From assembly GCA_001800315.1 (NCBI GenBank), contig MGVE01000014.1:1-64000 (forward strand): a DNA stretch of 64,000 nucleotides. Direction: 5' to 3'. The notes under the pieces are model-generated. The model had not been told where the DNA came from and did no database searches. It saw only the letters and a program-made list of their open reading frames with translations. Each line of letters starts with the position of its first letter. Position 1 is the first letter of the stretch. The stretch comes from Elusimicrobia bacterium RIFOXYA2_FULL_47_53. Lineage in GTDB: Bacteria; Elusimicrobiota; Endomicrobiia; Endomicrobiales; XYA2-FULL-47-53. The position numbers and the translations under genes were made by a program. Below are positions 37,449 through 46,495 of this stretch, piece by piece.

Positions 37449-38939
37449 ATGAAAAAGATTCTTATATTATCTCTATTGCTTGGTTTCTCGGCTCTGCCGG
37501 CCGCTAATGCCGCGGGCGAACCGGGCGAAATATTTTCCTGGGGAGCGGGAGCCCGTTCTCTTGGAATGGGAAGGGCGTTTCTGGCCGCCTGTGACGATTC
37601 TTCGGCGAGCTACTGGAACCATGCCGCCATGACAATGCTCAACCGCCAGGAATTAACCCTGCTCCATTCAATTCTGTGGGAAGAAACAAACTATAATTTC
37701 CTGGGCTATGTGTATCCTATGACAAGCCGCCGGGCCCTGGGGCTTAACCTGGTCCGCATGGGAAGCACGGGTTTCGTGAGGCGTAGTTTATATAACGAGA
37801 ATCTCGGCACTTTTGATGTTTCGGAAATGGGCGCGAGTATCTCCTACGCGCAGACTCTGGGCAGAAAATTAATGATTGGCGCCGGCGTGAAATATCTCAC
37901 GAGGTCTGTTGACACCTATTCAAACGCGCTTTACGGCCTTGACGCGAGTTTGTTGTATCAGGTTTTGGAAAAAACTCGCGTGGCCGCGCGGGCTGAAAAT
38001 GTCGCGGCTTTCGCCGACGCGTCCACCGACGATGTATTGCCTCTGCTCACGCGAGTCGGCGTTGCTCACAAAATGTTTGGGGACAGGTTTACCCTGTCGG
38101 CCGATTATGAACCGGGAAAATGGTTTGCCGGAGCCGAGGCCGTTTTCAGCCCGCTGGCGTTAAGGGCTGGAATAAATTCCGACGAAATAACCGTTGGCAT
38201 AGGGCTTTTGTTCAGCGGTTATCAGCTTGATTACGCTCTTTCTCAGCATGCTCTCGGCCTGTCGCACCGCGTCTCGGTAGCTCTGCGTTTCGGCCAGGAT
38301 GTTGAGAAGAGGCGCCAGGATAAGGCAGAAACCCTTTTTGATAAGGCCCAGCAGCTGCTTGCAAGCGGCGAGCTGGCGGCGTCAATGTCAATGTATAACC
38401 GGGGTTTGAGCATTTATAATGATACGCAGAAGTCGTATGACCTCGGAAGGTTCAAATACCTGATGAGGGCGGGCGGTTTCGCGGACATTAAAGACGACGG
38501 AAAACTTAAAAAGAGGGAACGCGAATACCTTATTTCCTCAATATCAAGTTTTGTTAAGGGAAATTTCTCTCATTCGCTGAGGCAGGCCAAGAAGGGACTT
38601 GAACTTTTTCCCGAGAACAAAATGCTTATCAGCATGAAGGCGATACTTAAAAAGGAAGGATACGATGAAGTTGCCGACGAGATGACCGGCGACGCTCTCA
38701 TCGCTGTCCGCCTGCAGAGAGCGCTAAATTATTTCGTTGAGAAGAAATATGACCTCGCGGTAAAAGAGTGCATGGATGCCGTTGAAATGGATCCGAATAA
38801 CAGCCTCGCCCACGAAAGGCTCGGCACTATTTACCTTAAAATCGGTATGAAGCAGAAAGCCATTGAAGAGTGGAAAAAAGCTCTCGCCCTCTCTCCTAAT
38901 AACACTTATCTGAAAAAATTCCTTGAGAAAATGAAATAA
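37449..38939 (+). CDS. PorV/PorQ-type outer-membrane barrel with TPR tail
   Basis: 496 aa. Signal peptide at residues 1-22 (MKKILILSLLLGFSALPAANAA), then the PorV/PorQ N-terminal signature GAGARSLGMGRAFLA...DDSSASYWN and a beta-barrel to about residue 290. The last 200 residues are helical with TPR-like units (for example DLAVKECMDAVEMDPNNSLAHERL, shown here only as DLAVKECMDAVEMDPNN). In Bacteroidota, PorV helps the type IX secretion system deliver proteins with a C-terminal signal; barrel plus TPR fusions of this kind occur in several candidate phyla. I choose ATG 37449, with AGGA six bases upstream, because the earlier in-frame stretch is repeat-derived. Its place after a protein with a FlgD/T9SS-like C-terminus suggests a delivery or anchoring role. 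Confidence 0.85.
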   Translation: MKKILILSLLLGFSALPAANAAGEPGEIFSWGAGARSLGMGRAFLAACDDSSASYWNHAAMTMLNRQELTLLHSILWEETNYNFLGYVYPMTSRRALGLNLVRMGSTGFVRRSLYNENLGTFDVSEMGASISYAQTLGRKLMIGAGVKYLTRSVDTYSNALYGLDASLLYQVLEKTRVAARAENVAAFADASTDDVLPLLTRVGVAHKMFGDRFTLSADYEPGKWFAGAEAVFSPLALRAGINSDEITVGIGLLFSGYQLDYALSQHALGLSHRVSVALRFGQDVEKRRQDKAETLFDKAQQLLASGELAASMSMYNRGLSIYNDTQKSYDLGRFKYLMRAGGFADIKDDGKLKKREREYLISSISSFVKGNFSHSLRQAKKGLELFPENKMLISMKAILKKEGYDEVADEMTGDALIAVRLQRALNYFVEKKYDLAVKECMDAVEMDPNNSLAHERLGTIYLKIGMKQKAIEEWKKALALSPNNTYLKKFLEKMK

Positions 38940-38959
38940 CACCCATGGCTGCGCCCGCT

Positions 38960-39960
38960 GCGGCAAACATGCCGTCGTTCTGATCTCCCGAAGGGAGAGA
39001 AGAATCTCGCTTTGCCGTCATTCCAGAGTGGTTCTGCCTGGAATCCATCAGGGCCTGTCATTCCTGCAGTTGCAGTGCGGCGAATAAGCCGCACAAGCTT
39101 GCAACGGGTGCGAGATGTGAGCACACGCAGGAATCCAGAATTAAAAGTTCTTTCAAAAAGAAACAAAGTCGCGGGGCTGCTGCCCCTGCACCCCGTTCTA
39201 ACTTTCTTTGGGCGAGCAAAGAAAGTTAATAAAGAAACTCGCCACCCGCGAGCCATTCGCAAAAGTATTTTAGGCAGTCTTGCAAACTCCCTGCCTTGTC
39301 GGCAGGTCAAACAGGCAAGACTGAAGGCTTCCAAAAATACTTTTGCTCATAATCGGCTACGAAGGGGGTATAAAAACAAAAAGCTTCTTAAAAACTTAAA
39401 GTCACAAAAGCCGTCATTCCAGAGTGGTTCTGCCTGGAATCCATAACAATGGCATTTTGTCAATGACTCAAAGAAATGGATCCCAGACTACTACCTCTGG
39501 GATGACGACAGAGAAAAAGGCCGTCTTTGCGAGGAACGAAGCAATCTCGCAGTTTGAGTGGTGTTGTAGTCGCAGAGCTTGCTCTGCGTTCTGTAAGGCG
39601 CCGTCATCCTGGAGCGAAGCGAAGGATCTTGCTTTGTCGTCATTCCGGAAATGTTCTGTCCCGCGGCGAAAAATCACCCGTCTTTGGACGGGTGAAGAAT
39701 GCTTCGCATTCGCCTGGGAGGCCGGCTGATTTTATTCAAAGCATTGGGCCGCCACTCCGGAATCCAGAACAATGGCATTTTGTCTATGACTCAAAGAAGT
39801 GGATCCCAGACTACTGCCTCTGGGATGACGACAGAGAAAAAAAGCCGTCATTCCGGAAATGCTCTGTTTGGAATCCAGAAAAACCTCTGGATACCAGCTT
39901 CCGCTGGTATGACGACACTAAGAAGTCCGCCGTTCACTTAGAACTTACAACTTAAAACTT
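38960..39960. repeat. Large repeat cluster before psd
   Basis: No gene. In order: a 'TCTCCCGAAGGGAGA' hairpin (about 38981-39005), 'TCATTCC' elements (about 39015-39070), a long 'CTTTCTTTGGG' element with its AAAGTCGCGGGGCTGCTGCC start (about 39141-39410), another 'TCATTCCAGAG...' element (39412-39510), 'GCAGAGCTTGCTCTGCG' (about 39572-39590), a 'TCATTCCGG' element carrying a nested 92-bp insert (39640-39830), and one more 'TCATTCC' element with 'CTGGATACCAGCTTCCGCTGGTATGAC' (about 39845-39915; core palindrome ATACCAGCTTCCGCTGGTAT). It ends in short ACTTACAACTTAAAAC repeats. All open frames in this stretch follow the repeats. Confidence 0.88.
39662..39753. mobile_element. 92-bp nested element (copy 1)
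   Basis: Begins GCGGC and ends GCCGCC, and contains a CACCCGTCtttGGACGGGTG hairpin and GAATGCTTCGCATTC. It interrupts a 'TCATTCCGGAAATGTTCTGTCC|GGAATCC' element (left flank ATGTTCTGTCC, right flank CTCCGGAATCC). A second copy lies at 55208-55299 in the same place of another host element. Confidence 0.75.
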
Positions 39961-40055
39961 ATAACTCAAAATATTCAGTGTTCCTTTACTTGCCAGGTGA
40001 AATCTTCACCGTTAACCCCAAGGCGCTATCGGAGGATTTTACGGGCATTATTGCA

Positions 40056-40084
40056 TTGACAAATCATGTAAATTTTGTTATATT
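40056..40084 (+). promoter_or_regulatory. Strong sigma-70-like promoter of the psd-leu operon
   Basis: TTGACA (40056-40061), exactly 17 bases, TATATT (40079-40084). This is the best -35 on the + strand of the window, and the next + strand gene is psd at 40170. Confidence 0.75.
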
Positions 40085-40121
40085 TACCCCAGTAGATATG
40101 TAATAAATAGTTGGCCTTGTG

Positions 40122-40146
40122 ATGACGGTTTAATACCGTCATTTTT
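40122..40146 (+). terminator. Leader hairpin with T run between promoter and psd
   Basis: Perfect 8-bp stem ATGACGGT / ACCGTCAT (40122-40129 with 40135-40142), a 5-base loop and TTTTT directly after. It lies about 30 bases after the expected transcript start and before the ribosome site, so it probably acts as an attenuator or RNA stabiliser for the operon. Confidence 0.55.
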
Positions 40147-40169
40147 ATTAGCCGGAGGTTATTTAAAAT

Positions 40170-40796
40170 ATGTTTTTTGTTAAAGAAGGCTGGCCGTTCA
40201 TTTTCATCCCCTTAGTTTTGGGGATTTTAATTTTATCGGTATTCAGGGGTTCAACGCCATACGCGCTGGGCGTTCTGCTTATAGTTTTCGGGTCGTTTAG
40301 CGCGTTTTTTTTCCGCGACCCCGTCAGGAGCATCCGCGACGACGCGGGCCTTATCTTGTCGCCGGCCGACGGCACGGTCATGGAAATATCAGAAGAGGAC
40401 GGCGCGAAATGCGTAAAAATATTTCTTTCGGTTTTTAATGTCCATCTCCAGCGTTCTCCGGTGGAAGGTGTCGTAAAAAGCGTTGAGTACAGGCCCGGGA
40501 AGTTTCTGCCGGCCATGAGGCAGGAAGCCCATATTTTAAACGAGCAGAATATCATAACGATAGAAACAAAGGACGGGGAATATAAGGTAAAACAGATAGC
40601 CGGCATTCTCGCCAGGCGCGTTGTCTCCTGGGTAAGGCGCGGCGACAAGGTTTCAAAAGGCCAGAAAATCGGTCTTATAAAATTCGGTTCACAGGTTGAT
40701 GTGTATTTCCCGAAAGGTTCGCCCGCGGAAATAGTAGTCGCGAAGGGCGACAAAGTCGTTTCGGGCATAACGGTTCTGGCAAGGTCGGGCAAATGA
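40170..40796 (+). CDS. psd: Phosphatidylserine decarboxylase, short (PSD-B/archaeal-like) form
   Basis: Makes phosphatidylethanolamine from phosphatidylserine. 208 aa with two N-terminal hydrophobic helices (about 8-45), FRDPVR, LSPADGTV, FLSVFNVHLQRSP and the self-cleavage region KFGSQVDVYFP. The serine of FGS is expected to become the pyruvoyl group. The short length is typical of the form found outside enterobacteria. Ribosome site GGAGG at 40154-40158. Its TGA overlaps the ATG of pssA by four bases, so the two steps of the pathway are coupled. Confidence 0.95.
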   Translation: MFFVKEGWPFIFIPLVLGILILSVFRGSTPYALGVLLIVFGSFSAFFFRDPVRSIRDDAGLILSPADGTVMEISEEDGAKCVKIFLSVFNVHLQRSPVEGVVKSVEYRPGKFLPAMRQEAHILNEQNIITIETKDGEYKVKQIAGILARRVVSWVRRGDKVSKGQKIGLIKFGSQVDVYFPKGSPAEIVVAKGDKVVSGITVLARSGK

Positions 40797-41620
40797 TAAC
40801 TAAATCTCAATCACCCATAAGAAGAGGCATTTATATACTGCCGAGCCTTTTCACTCTGGCGAACCTTTCCGCCGGTTTTATTTCCATTATCTGGTCAATA
40901 CAATACAATTTTTCTCCCGCGGCCTGGGCCATAATAGTCTGTATAGGCCTGGATATGGTGGACGGGCGCGTCGCGCGCTGGACAAAAACCACCAGCCGCT
41001 TCGGAGTGGAGATTGATTCTCTGGCAGACCTCGTCAGCTTCGGCGTCGCCCCCGCGATTTTAATTTTCCAGGTGGTGCTGCATTCTTTAAATACTCCGGG
41101 TATGGTGATAGCTCTGTTTTTCGTGCTGGCCGGCGCCCTGCGCCTTGCTAGGTTTAATGTCAAGACGCTTGACGATGTTTCCGTGCAGCATTTTGTAGGT
41201 CTTCCGATACCGGCTGCCGCGGGCATGCTCGCGTCATTCGTGCTGAGCTACCAGCTGTTTGAAACCGGCGGCGAAATTACGGCAAAAACGATACCGATCC
41301 TTATGAAGAAGATGCCGTTCTTTTTTAAATCCATTCCGCCGACAATGGTGCTAATATCCATTCTGATGATTTCCAATGTGCCATATAACAGCTTCAAAAA
41401 AATGAAATTGTCCCGGCCTAAGTCCCTGCAGCTGCTGATATTCATTATTTTGTGTTTCCTGCTCATTATGGCGTACCCGCAGAACACGATATTTATTATT
41501 TTTCTGTTATACCTGCTGACAGGAATAACGGAGTACATCTGGCGGTATTTCCGACTCCGTCGCTCAGGAAGGCCGCTTCAGGAAAACAATTGCAAGGACG
41601 GCAGAAACGGAAACGCTTAA
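40793..41620 (+). CDS. pssA: CDP-diacylglycerol-serine O-phosphatidyltransferase
   Basis: Integral membrane enzyme joining serine to CDP-diacylglycerol, the step before psd. The CDP-alcohol phosphotransferase signature is complete: DGRVARW...SRFGVEIDSLAD fits D-G-x2-A-R-x8-G-x3-D-x3-D. There are about seven hydrophobic segments, and 275 aa is normal for the Bacillus-type family. It overlaps psd by ATGA and is 34 bases before leuA. Confidence 0.95.
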   Translation: MITKSQSPIRRGIYILPSLFTLANLSAGFISIIWSIQYNFSPAAWAIIVCIGLDMVDGRVARWTKTTSRFGVEIDSLADLVSFGVAPAILIFQVVLHSLNTPGMVIALFFVLAGALRLARFNVKTLDDVSVQHFVGLPIPAAAGMLASFVLSYQLFETGGEITAKTIPILMKKMPFFFKSIPPTMVLISILMISNVPYNSFKKMKLSRPKSLQLLIFIILCFLLIMAYPQNTIFIIFLLYLLTGITEYIWRYFRLRRSGRPLQENNCKDGRNGNA

Positions 41621-41654
41621 AATTTGAAAACTGAAAATATAAAAGGAAAATATA

Positions 41655-43214
41655 ATGAAAAATAAAGACAGAGTGATAATATTTGACACAACCCTGAGAG
41701 ACGGCGAACAGTCTCCCGGCGCGAGCCTGAATATATCCGAAAAACTGGAAATAGCGCATCAATTGGCCCGCCTGGGTGTTGATGTTATTGAGGCGGGGTT
41801 CCCGATTTCCAGTGTCGGTGATTTTGAATCCGTAAAATTGATCGCTAAAGAGGTAAAAGGGCCGTCAATCGCCGGGTTTTGCCGCGCCGGCGAAAAAGAT
41901 ATATTGGCCTGCTGGAATGCCGTTAAGTATTCAAAAAAACCCCGTATACATACATTCATAGCGACCTCCGACATACACATTGAGCGTAAACTGCGCAAGA
42001 CACGCTCTGAAGTATTGGATATCGCCGCCAACGGCGTGCGCTTCGCGAAAAAATTCTGCGACGATGTTGAGTTCGCCGCCGAAGACGCCGTGCGCTCCGA
42101 TTTTGATTATCTCTGCCAGGTGATAGAGGCTGTAATAGACGCAGGCGCGACAACGGTAAATATTCCCGATACCGTCGGCTACGCGGTTGTTGAGGATTAT
42201 GGCAAAATTATCAGAACTCTCCGCGAGAGAGTTAAAAACATAGACAAGGCGGTTATCAGCGTTCATTGCCACAACGATTTAGGTTTGGCCGTGGCAAACA
42301 CGCTGGCTGCTATTTCAAATGGAGCGCGCCAGGTGGAATGTACCGTCAACGGCATAGGCGAGCGCGCGGGAAACGCGTCCCTTGAAGAAGTCGTTATGGC
42401 CTTGCGTACCAGGAAAAAATATTTCGGCATCACCTGCGGTGTCAACACTAAAGAAATATATAAAACCAGCCGCATGGTGTCCACGCTTACCGGTATCGTT
42501 GTTCAGCCCAACAAAGCCATCGTCGGAGCCAATGCCTTCGCGCACGAAGCCGGCATTCATCAGGACGGCGTGCTCAAAGACAGCCTGACTTATGAAATCA
42601 TGCGGCCTCAGGATGTGGGCATACCCTCTAACCAGCTTGTATTGGGAAAACATTCCGGCAGGCACGCGCTGGTAAAAAGATTAAAAGACCTCGGTTATTC
42701 CATTAAGGCCGAGCAGATAGAAAAAGTCTACAGCGCGTTCAAGGATCTTGCCGATAAAAAGAAATGCGTTTTTGACGAAGATATTCTGGCGCTTGTGGAA
42801 GAGGGTATAAGCACGGAAAGCGAAACCTATGTCCTTGAATACCTCAATACTTCTTCGGGGACCGGCATTATACCCACCGCGACGGTGCGGCTTTCAAAAA
42901 AAGACGGCGGCAAAGGTAAAAATAAAGTTATACTGCAGGAAGCCGCCTGCGGCGACGGGCCCGTTGACGCGGCCTATAAAGCCGTGGACAAAATAGCCGG
43001 AGTCAAGGCCAAGCTTACCGACTACGCTTTAAGGGCCTTGTCGGTCGGTAAAGACGCCCAGGGCGAGGTAAATGTCAAGGTTGAATACAAGGGTTTAAAG
43101 TTCTCGGGCAGAGGCGCCTCTACGGATATCATTGAAGCGAGCGTAAAGGCCTATCTGCAGGCGCTTAATAAAATAGCCTCGGGCAGGCCTTTGGGCGCGA
43201 AAGAAAGCCTGTAA
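41655..43214 (+). CDS. leuA: 2-isopropylmalate synthase
   Basis: First committed step of leucine synthesis: acetyl-CoA plus 2-oxoisovalerate. The catalytic domain begins [18 protein letters not shown] and has the [13 protein letters not shown] metal motif and [15 protein letters not shown]. The C-terminal part (about residues 390-519) is the LeuA allosteric/dimer domain expected to bind leucine. At 519 aa it is the standard bacterial long form rather than citramalate synthase, but substrate preference between these relatives cannot be proved by motif alone. First gene of the leu block. Confidence 0.95.
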   Translation: MKNKDRVIIFDTTLRDGEQSPGASLNISEKLEIAHQLARLGVDVIEAGFPISSVGDFESVKLIAKEVKGPSIAGFCRAGEKDILACWNAVKYSKKPRIHTFIATSDIHIERKLRKTRSEVLDIAANGVRFAKKFCDDVEFAAEDAVRSDFDYLCQVIEAVIDAGATTVNIPDTVGYAVVEDYGKIIRTLRERVKNIDKAVISVHCHNDLGLAVANTLAAISNGARQVECTVNGIGERAGNASLEEVVMALRTRKKYFGITCGVNTKEIYKTSRMVSTLTGIVVQPNKAIVGANAFAHEAGIHQDGVLKDSLTYEIMRPQDVGIPSNQLVLGKHSGRHALVKRLKDLGYSIKAEQIEKVYSAFKDLADKKKCVFDEDILALVEEGISTESETYVLEYLNTSSGTGIIPTATVRLSKKDGGKGKNKVILQEAACGDGPVDAAYKAVDKIAGVKAKLTDYALRALSVGKDAQGEVNVKVEYKGLKFSGRGASTDIIEASVKAYLQALNKIASGRPLGAKESL

Positions 43215-43242
43215 AAACAAACTAAAATATAGGAGATATAAA

Positions 43243-44505
43243 ATGCCTCAGACAATATCGGAAAAAATACTCGCGGCGCATGCCGGAGTAAAAAGCGTAA
43301 AAGCCGGAGAATTCATTGAGCCGAAAGTGGACATAGCCCTCGGCAACGATGTTACAACCCCGCTCGCGATCAAAGAGTTCAGAAAAGTCGGAGCGAAAAA
43401 AGTGTTTGACCGCTCAAAAGTCGTATTCGTCATGGATCATTTCACGCCGAATAAGGACATTAACAGCGCCGAGCAGGTCAAATTTATAAGGGAATTCGCC
43501 AAAGAGCAGAAGATAATAAATTACTTTGAAGGAACCAATGTAGGAGTGGAACACGCCCTGCTCCCCGAGAAGGGGCTTGTCGTGCCGGGCGACCTCGTAA
43601 TAGGCGCGGATTCCCACACCTGCACTTACGGAGCCTTAAGCGCGTTTTCCACCGGAGTCGGTTCAACTGATCTCGCGGCCGCGATGATAACCGGAAAGCT
43701 CTGGATGAAGGTTCCGTCCACGATAAAGTTCATTTATACCGGGAAACTTAATAAATGGGTCAGCGGCAAGGACCTCATACTGCACACCATAGGAAAAATC
43801 GGAGTTGACGGAGCGCTGTATCAGTCCATGGAATTCGTCGGGCCGGTTATTGACAAGCTTCCCATGCACGAGCGCTTCACCATGGCCAACATGGCAATTG
43901 AGGCCGGCGGAAAAAACGGTATTTTCCATCCGGACAAATTCACTCTTGAGTACGCTAAAAAACGCTCAAAGAAAAAGCCCAGGCTTTACGCGAGCGACGC
44001 CGACGCCAAATACGCCGATGTCATTGAGATAGACTGTTCAAAAATAAAGCCTCAGGTTTCTCTTCCGTTTCTTCCGTCCAATTCCAAGGCGGTCGGCGAG
44101 GTCGGAAGAATTGAAATTGACCAGGTGGTAATAGGATCCTGCACCAACGGCCGCATTGAAGATTTTAGATTGGCCGCTAAAATTTTAAAAGGCAAAAAGA
44201 TAAATTCAAGAGTCAGGCTCCTGATAATTCCCGCCACTCCGGAAGTGTATAAACAGATTCTTGACGAGGGGCTGATAAGCATATTCCTCGCGGCCGGCGG
44301 AATTATTTCGCCTCCGACCTGCGGCCCGTGCCTCGGCGGCCACATGGGGATACTCGCCTCGGGCGAAAGATGCGTGGCAACAACCAACAGGAACTTTGTG
44401 GGCAGAATGGGACATGTTAAATCCGAGGTCTATCTCGCGAGCCCCGTGGTAGCGGCCGCTTCGGCCATAAAGGGCTATGTCGCGGAACCGGAACAGCTGA
44501 AATAA
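43243..44505 (+). CDS. leuC: 3-isopropylmalate dehydratase, large subunit
   Basis: Aconitase-family subunit that carries the 4Fe-4S cluster and isomerises 2- to 3-isopropylmalate together with LeuD. Cluster cysteines are visible in [12 protein letters not shown] and [24 protein letters not shown] is also typical. At 420 aa it is the shorter type shared by archaea and many anaerobes (also related to homoaconitase) rather than the 466-aa enterobacterial type. A ribosome site GGAGA is just upstream. Confidence 0.95.
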   Translation: MPQTISEKILAAHAGVKSVKAGEFIEPKVDIALGNDVTTPLAIKEFRKVGAKKVFDRSKVVFVMDHFTPNKDINSAEQVKFIREFAKEQKIINYFEGTNVGVEHALLPEKGLVVPGDLVIGADSHTCTYGALSAFSTGVGSTDLAAAMITGKLWMKVPSTIKFIYTGKLNKWVSGKDLILHTIGKIGVDGALYQSMEFVGPVIDKLPMHERFTMANMAIEAGGKNGIFHPDKFTLEYAKKRSKKKPRLYASDADAKYADVIEIDCSKIKPQVSLPFLPSNSKAVGEVGRIEIDQVVIGSCTNGRIEDFRLAAKILKGKKINSRVRLLIIPATPEVYKQILDEGLISIFLAAGGIISPPTCGPCLGGHMGILASGERCVATTNRNFVGRMGHVKSEVYLASPVVAAASAIKGYVAEPEQLK

Positions 44506-44537
44506 ACTCAAAATAAAACTTTTGAAAGGAAAATAAA

Positions 44538-45035
44538 ATGAAAGACAACCTGATACTTAAAGGCAAAGCGCATAAATACGGCTCAAACATCAATACCGAC
44601 GAGATAATCCCGGCCAGGTATCTTAACACTTCCGATCCTGCCGAGCTGGCCAAACACTGCATGGAGGACCTGGATCAGGATTTTATGAAAAAGGCGAAAC
44701 CCGGCGATTTTATCGTGGCTGAAACAAACTTCGGCTGCGGTTCGTCAAGAGAGCACGCGCCGATATCCATTAAAGTCGCGGGCATTTCGGCCGTAATTGC
44801 AAAATCTTTCGCGAGAATATTTTTCCGCAATTCAATTAATATCGGGCTTCCGATACTTGAGTCGGAAGAGGCGGTCAACGCAATTAAGGCCGGCGACGAG
44901 CTTGAGGTAAACCTCGCCAGCGGAGTAATTAAAAATATTACCCGTTCGGAGGTTTACCAGGCGCAGGCTTTCCCGCAGTTCATGCAGGACATTATCAAGA
45001 AAGGCGGCTTGCTTGAGTATATTAAATCCCGGTGA
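44538..45035 (+). CDS. leuD: 3-isopropylmalate dehydratase, small subunit
   Basis: Swivel-domain partner of LeuC. 165 aa with [11 protein letters not shown] near the start and the substrate-binding loop [26 protein letters not shown] is family-typical. The short length matches the 420-aa LeuC type. The last 23 bases overlap the PilZ gene in another frame. Confidence 0.95.
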   Translation: MKDNLILKGKAHKYGSNINTDEIIPARYLNTSDPAELAKHCMEDLDQDFMKKAKPGDFIVAETNFGCGSSREHAPISIKVAGISAVIAKSFARIFFRNSINIGLPILESEEAVNAIKAGDELEVNLASGVIKNITRSEVYQAQAFPQFMQDIIKKGGLLEYIKSR

Positions 45036-45411
45036 GGGCAGAAGAGAAAATCGCACTGCGCCAAGAGTAAAGTCCGTCATACCCATAGAGGTTTACGACG
45101 GCGACGGGCTTGTTTTGCTGGGCATCGGAAAGCTTTACGATATCGGCGAGAACTGCGCCGGCATTGAGACCAATGTGGTCATGAATAAAGAGCATGTATT
45201 CCATTTAAGGTTTCTGCTTGAGAGAAAATTTCTAATTGACGCGAAGGCCAAAGTCGTAAGGATCACAAATCGGGCGAGTAAAAGATATTACGGAGTTATT
45301 TTTAAAACCGTGGACCTTATGCACGCTGATAATTTGAAACAGTACATAGACAAGAAAATGAAAGAAGACCCTTTCAATGATCTTAAGGAGGATCCATTTA
45401 ATGTCAAATAA
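45013..45411 (+). CDS. PilZ-domain protein inside the leu operon
   Basis: 132 aa. It carries both PilZ c-di-GMP elements in degenerate form: RxxxR as RTAPR (about residues 14-18), then the second motif as DIGENCAG (canonical D/NxSxxG, here with Gly replacing Ser). Beta-rich predicted core, then a charged tail in which NDLKEDPFN repeats the preceding DPF. There is no ATG: the first start is TTG 45013, inside leuD, with AAAGGCGG upstream. The gene overlaps leuB's start by 11 bases, so it is boxed in between leuD and leuB and must be co-translated with them. Binding of c-di-GMP is plausible but unproved because of the Ser to Gly change. Confidence 0.75.
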   Translation: MSILNPGEGRRENRTAPRVKSVIPIEVYDGDGLVLLGIGKLYDIGENCAGIETNVVMNKEHVFHLRFLLERKFLIDAKAKVVRITNRASKRYYGVIFKTVDLMHADNLKQYIDKKMKEDPFNDLKEDPFNVK

Positions 45412-46486
45412 GAACTACAAGATAGCGGTACTTGGCGGCGACGGTACGGGCCCCGAGGTTGTCCGGGAAGGCATTAAGGTTGTAGACGCGGTTTCAAAAA
45501 GTTCCGGGTTCAAGATTGAGTGGGTAAATTATGACCTGGGCGGCGAACGCTACATGAGAACGGGCGATGTCCTGCCGGAGAGCGCGCTTGCCGAATTACG
45601 CAAAGTTGATTCAATATATCTCGGCGCTGTCGGCCATCCGGATGTAAAACCGGGCATACTTGAAAAAGGCCTTTTGCTTAAGCTCCGTTTTGAACTTGAC
45701 CAATATATAAATCTGCGTCCTGTAAAACTTTACCGCGAGCAGGACTGCCCCATAAAAGAAAAGGGCCCCAAAGAAATTGACTACTGTGTTATCCGTGAGA
45801 ATTCCGGCGGCCTTTACTCCGGCATAGGCGGTATTTCGCGCCAGGGAACGACGGACGAAGTCGCCCAGCAGAATATGCTCTACACCTACGACCAGGTTCA
45901 CCGTTGTCTTAAGTACGCCTTTGAGTACGCCCGCAAAAACGGAAGGAAGGCGCGCGGAATCGGAAAAGAGAACACTCTGGCTCTTGTGGGAAAATCCAAT
46001 GTCCTGACCTACATGTACGAACTATGGAACAGGGTTTTCGCCGAACTCGGGGCGGAATATCCCGATGTAAAAAGAGAATATTATCATGTTGACGCCACCT
46101 GCCTTTATATGGTCACATGCCCCGAAATGTTTGATGTTATTGTCACGGAAAATATGTTCGGCGACATTATAACCGACCTTGCCGCCATGACGCAGGGTGG
46201 GCTCGGGATAGCCGCGGGCGGCAATATTAATCCGCGGGGCGTTTCCATGTTTGAACCCATCGGCGGCACGGCTCCGCAGTGGACCGGAAAAAATCAGATA
46301 AACCCTCTTGCCGCCATAGGCGCGGGAGCCATGATGTTAGACGCGCTCGGCGAGAAAGACTCGGCTGAGAAAATAGAGGCCTCCATAGTTAAATCTCTTA
46401 ACAGCGGCAAAATAAAGGGCCTCGCGGCCGGCAAGATGGGGCTTTCAACGACGGAAGTCGGCGATTTGATCGCGAATAATATATAG
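45401..46486 (+). CDS. leuB: 3-isopropylmalate dehydrogenase
   Basis: Oxidises and decarboxylates 3-isopropylmalate with NAD. 361 aa from ATG 45401, which has a strong AAGGAGG (45385-45391) upstream; an in-frame start at 45377 lies inside the PilZ gene and lacks one. Family motifs: IAVLGGDGTGPEVV, VIRENSGGLYSG, ENMFGDIITDL and the NAD-binding FEPIGGTAP. Related isocitrate, tartrate or homoisocitrate dehydrogenases are possible from sequence alone; the leuACD neighbours decide the call. Confidence 0.93.
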   Translation: MSNKNYKIAVLGGDGTGPEVVREGIKVVDAVSKSSGFKIEWVNYDLGGERYMRTGDVLPESALAELRKVDSIYLGAVGHPDVKPGILEKGLLLKLRFELDQYINLRPVKLYREQDCPIKEKGPKEIDYCVIRENSGGLYSGIGGISRQGTTDEVAQQNMLYTYDQVHRCLKYAFEYARKNGRKARGIGKENTLALVGKSNVLTYMYELWNRVFAELGAEYPDVKREYYHVDATCLYMVTCPEMFDVIVTENMFGDIITDLAAMTQGGLGIAAGGNINPRGVSMFEPIGGTAPQWTGKNQINPLAAIGAGAMMLDALGEKDSAEKIEASIVKSLNSGKIKGLAAGKMGLSTTEVGDLIANNI

Positions 46487-46495
46487 GATGGTGTC

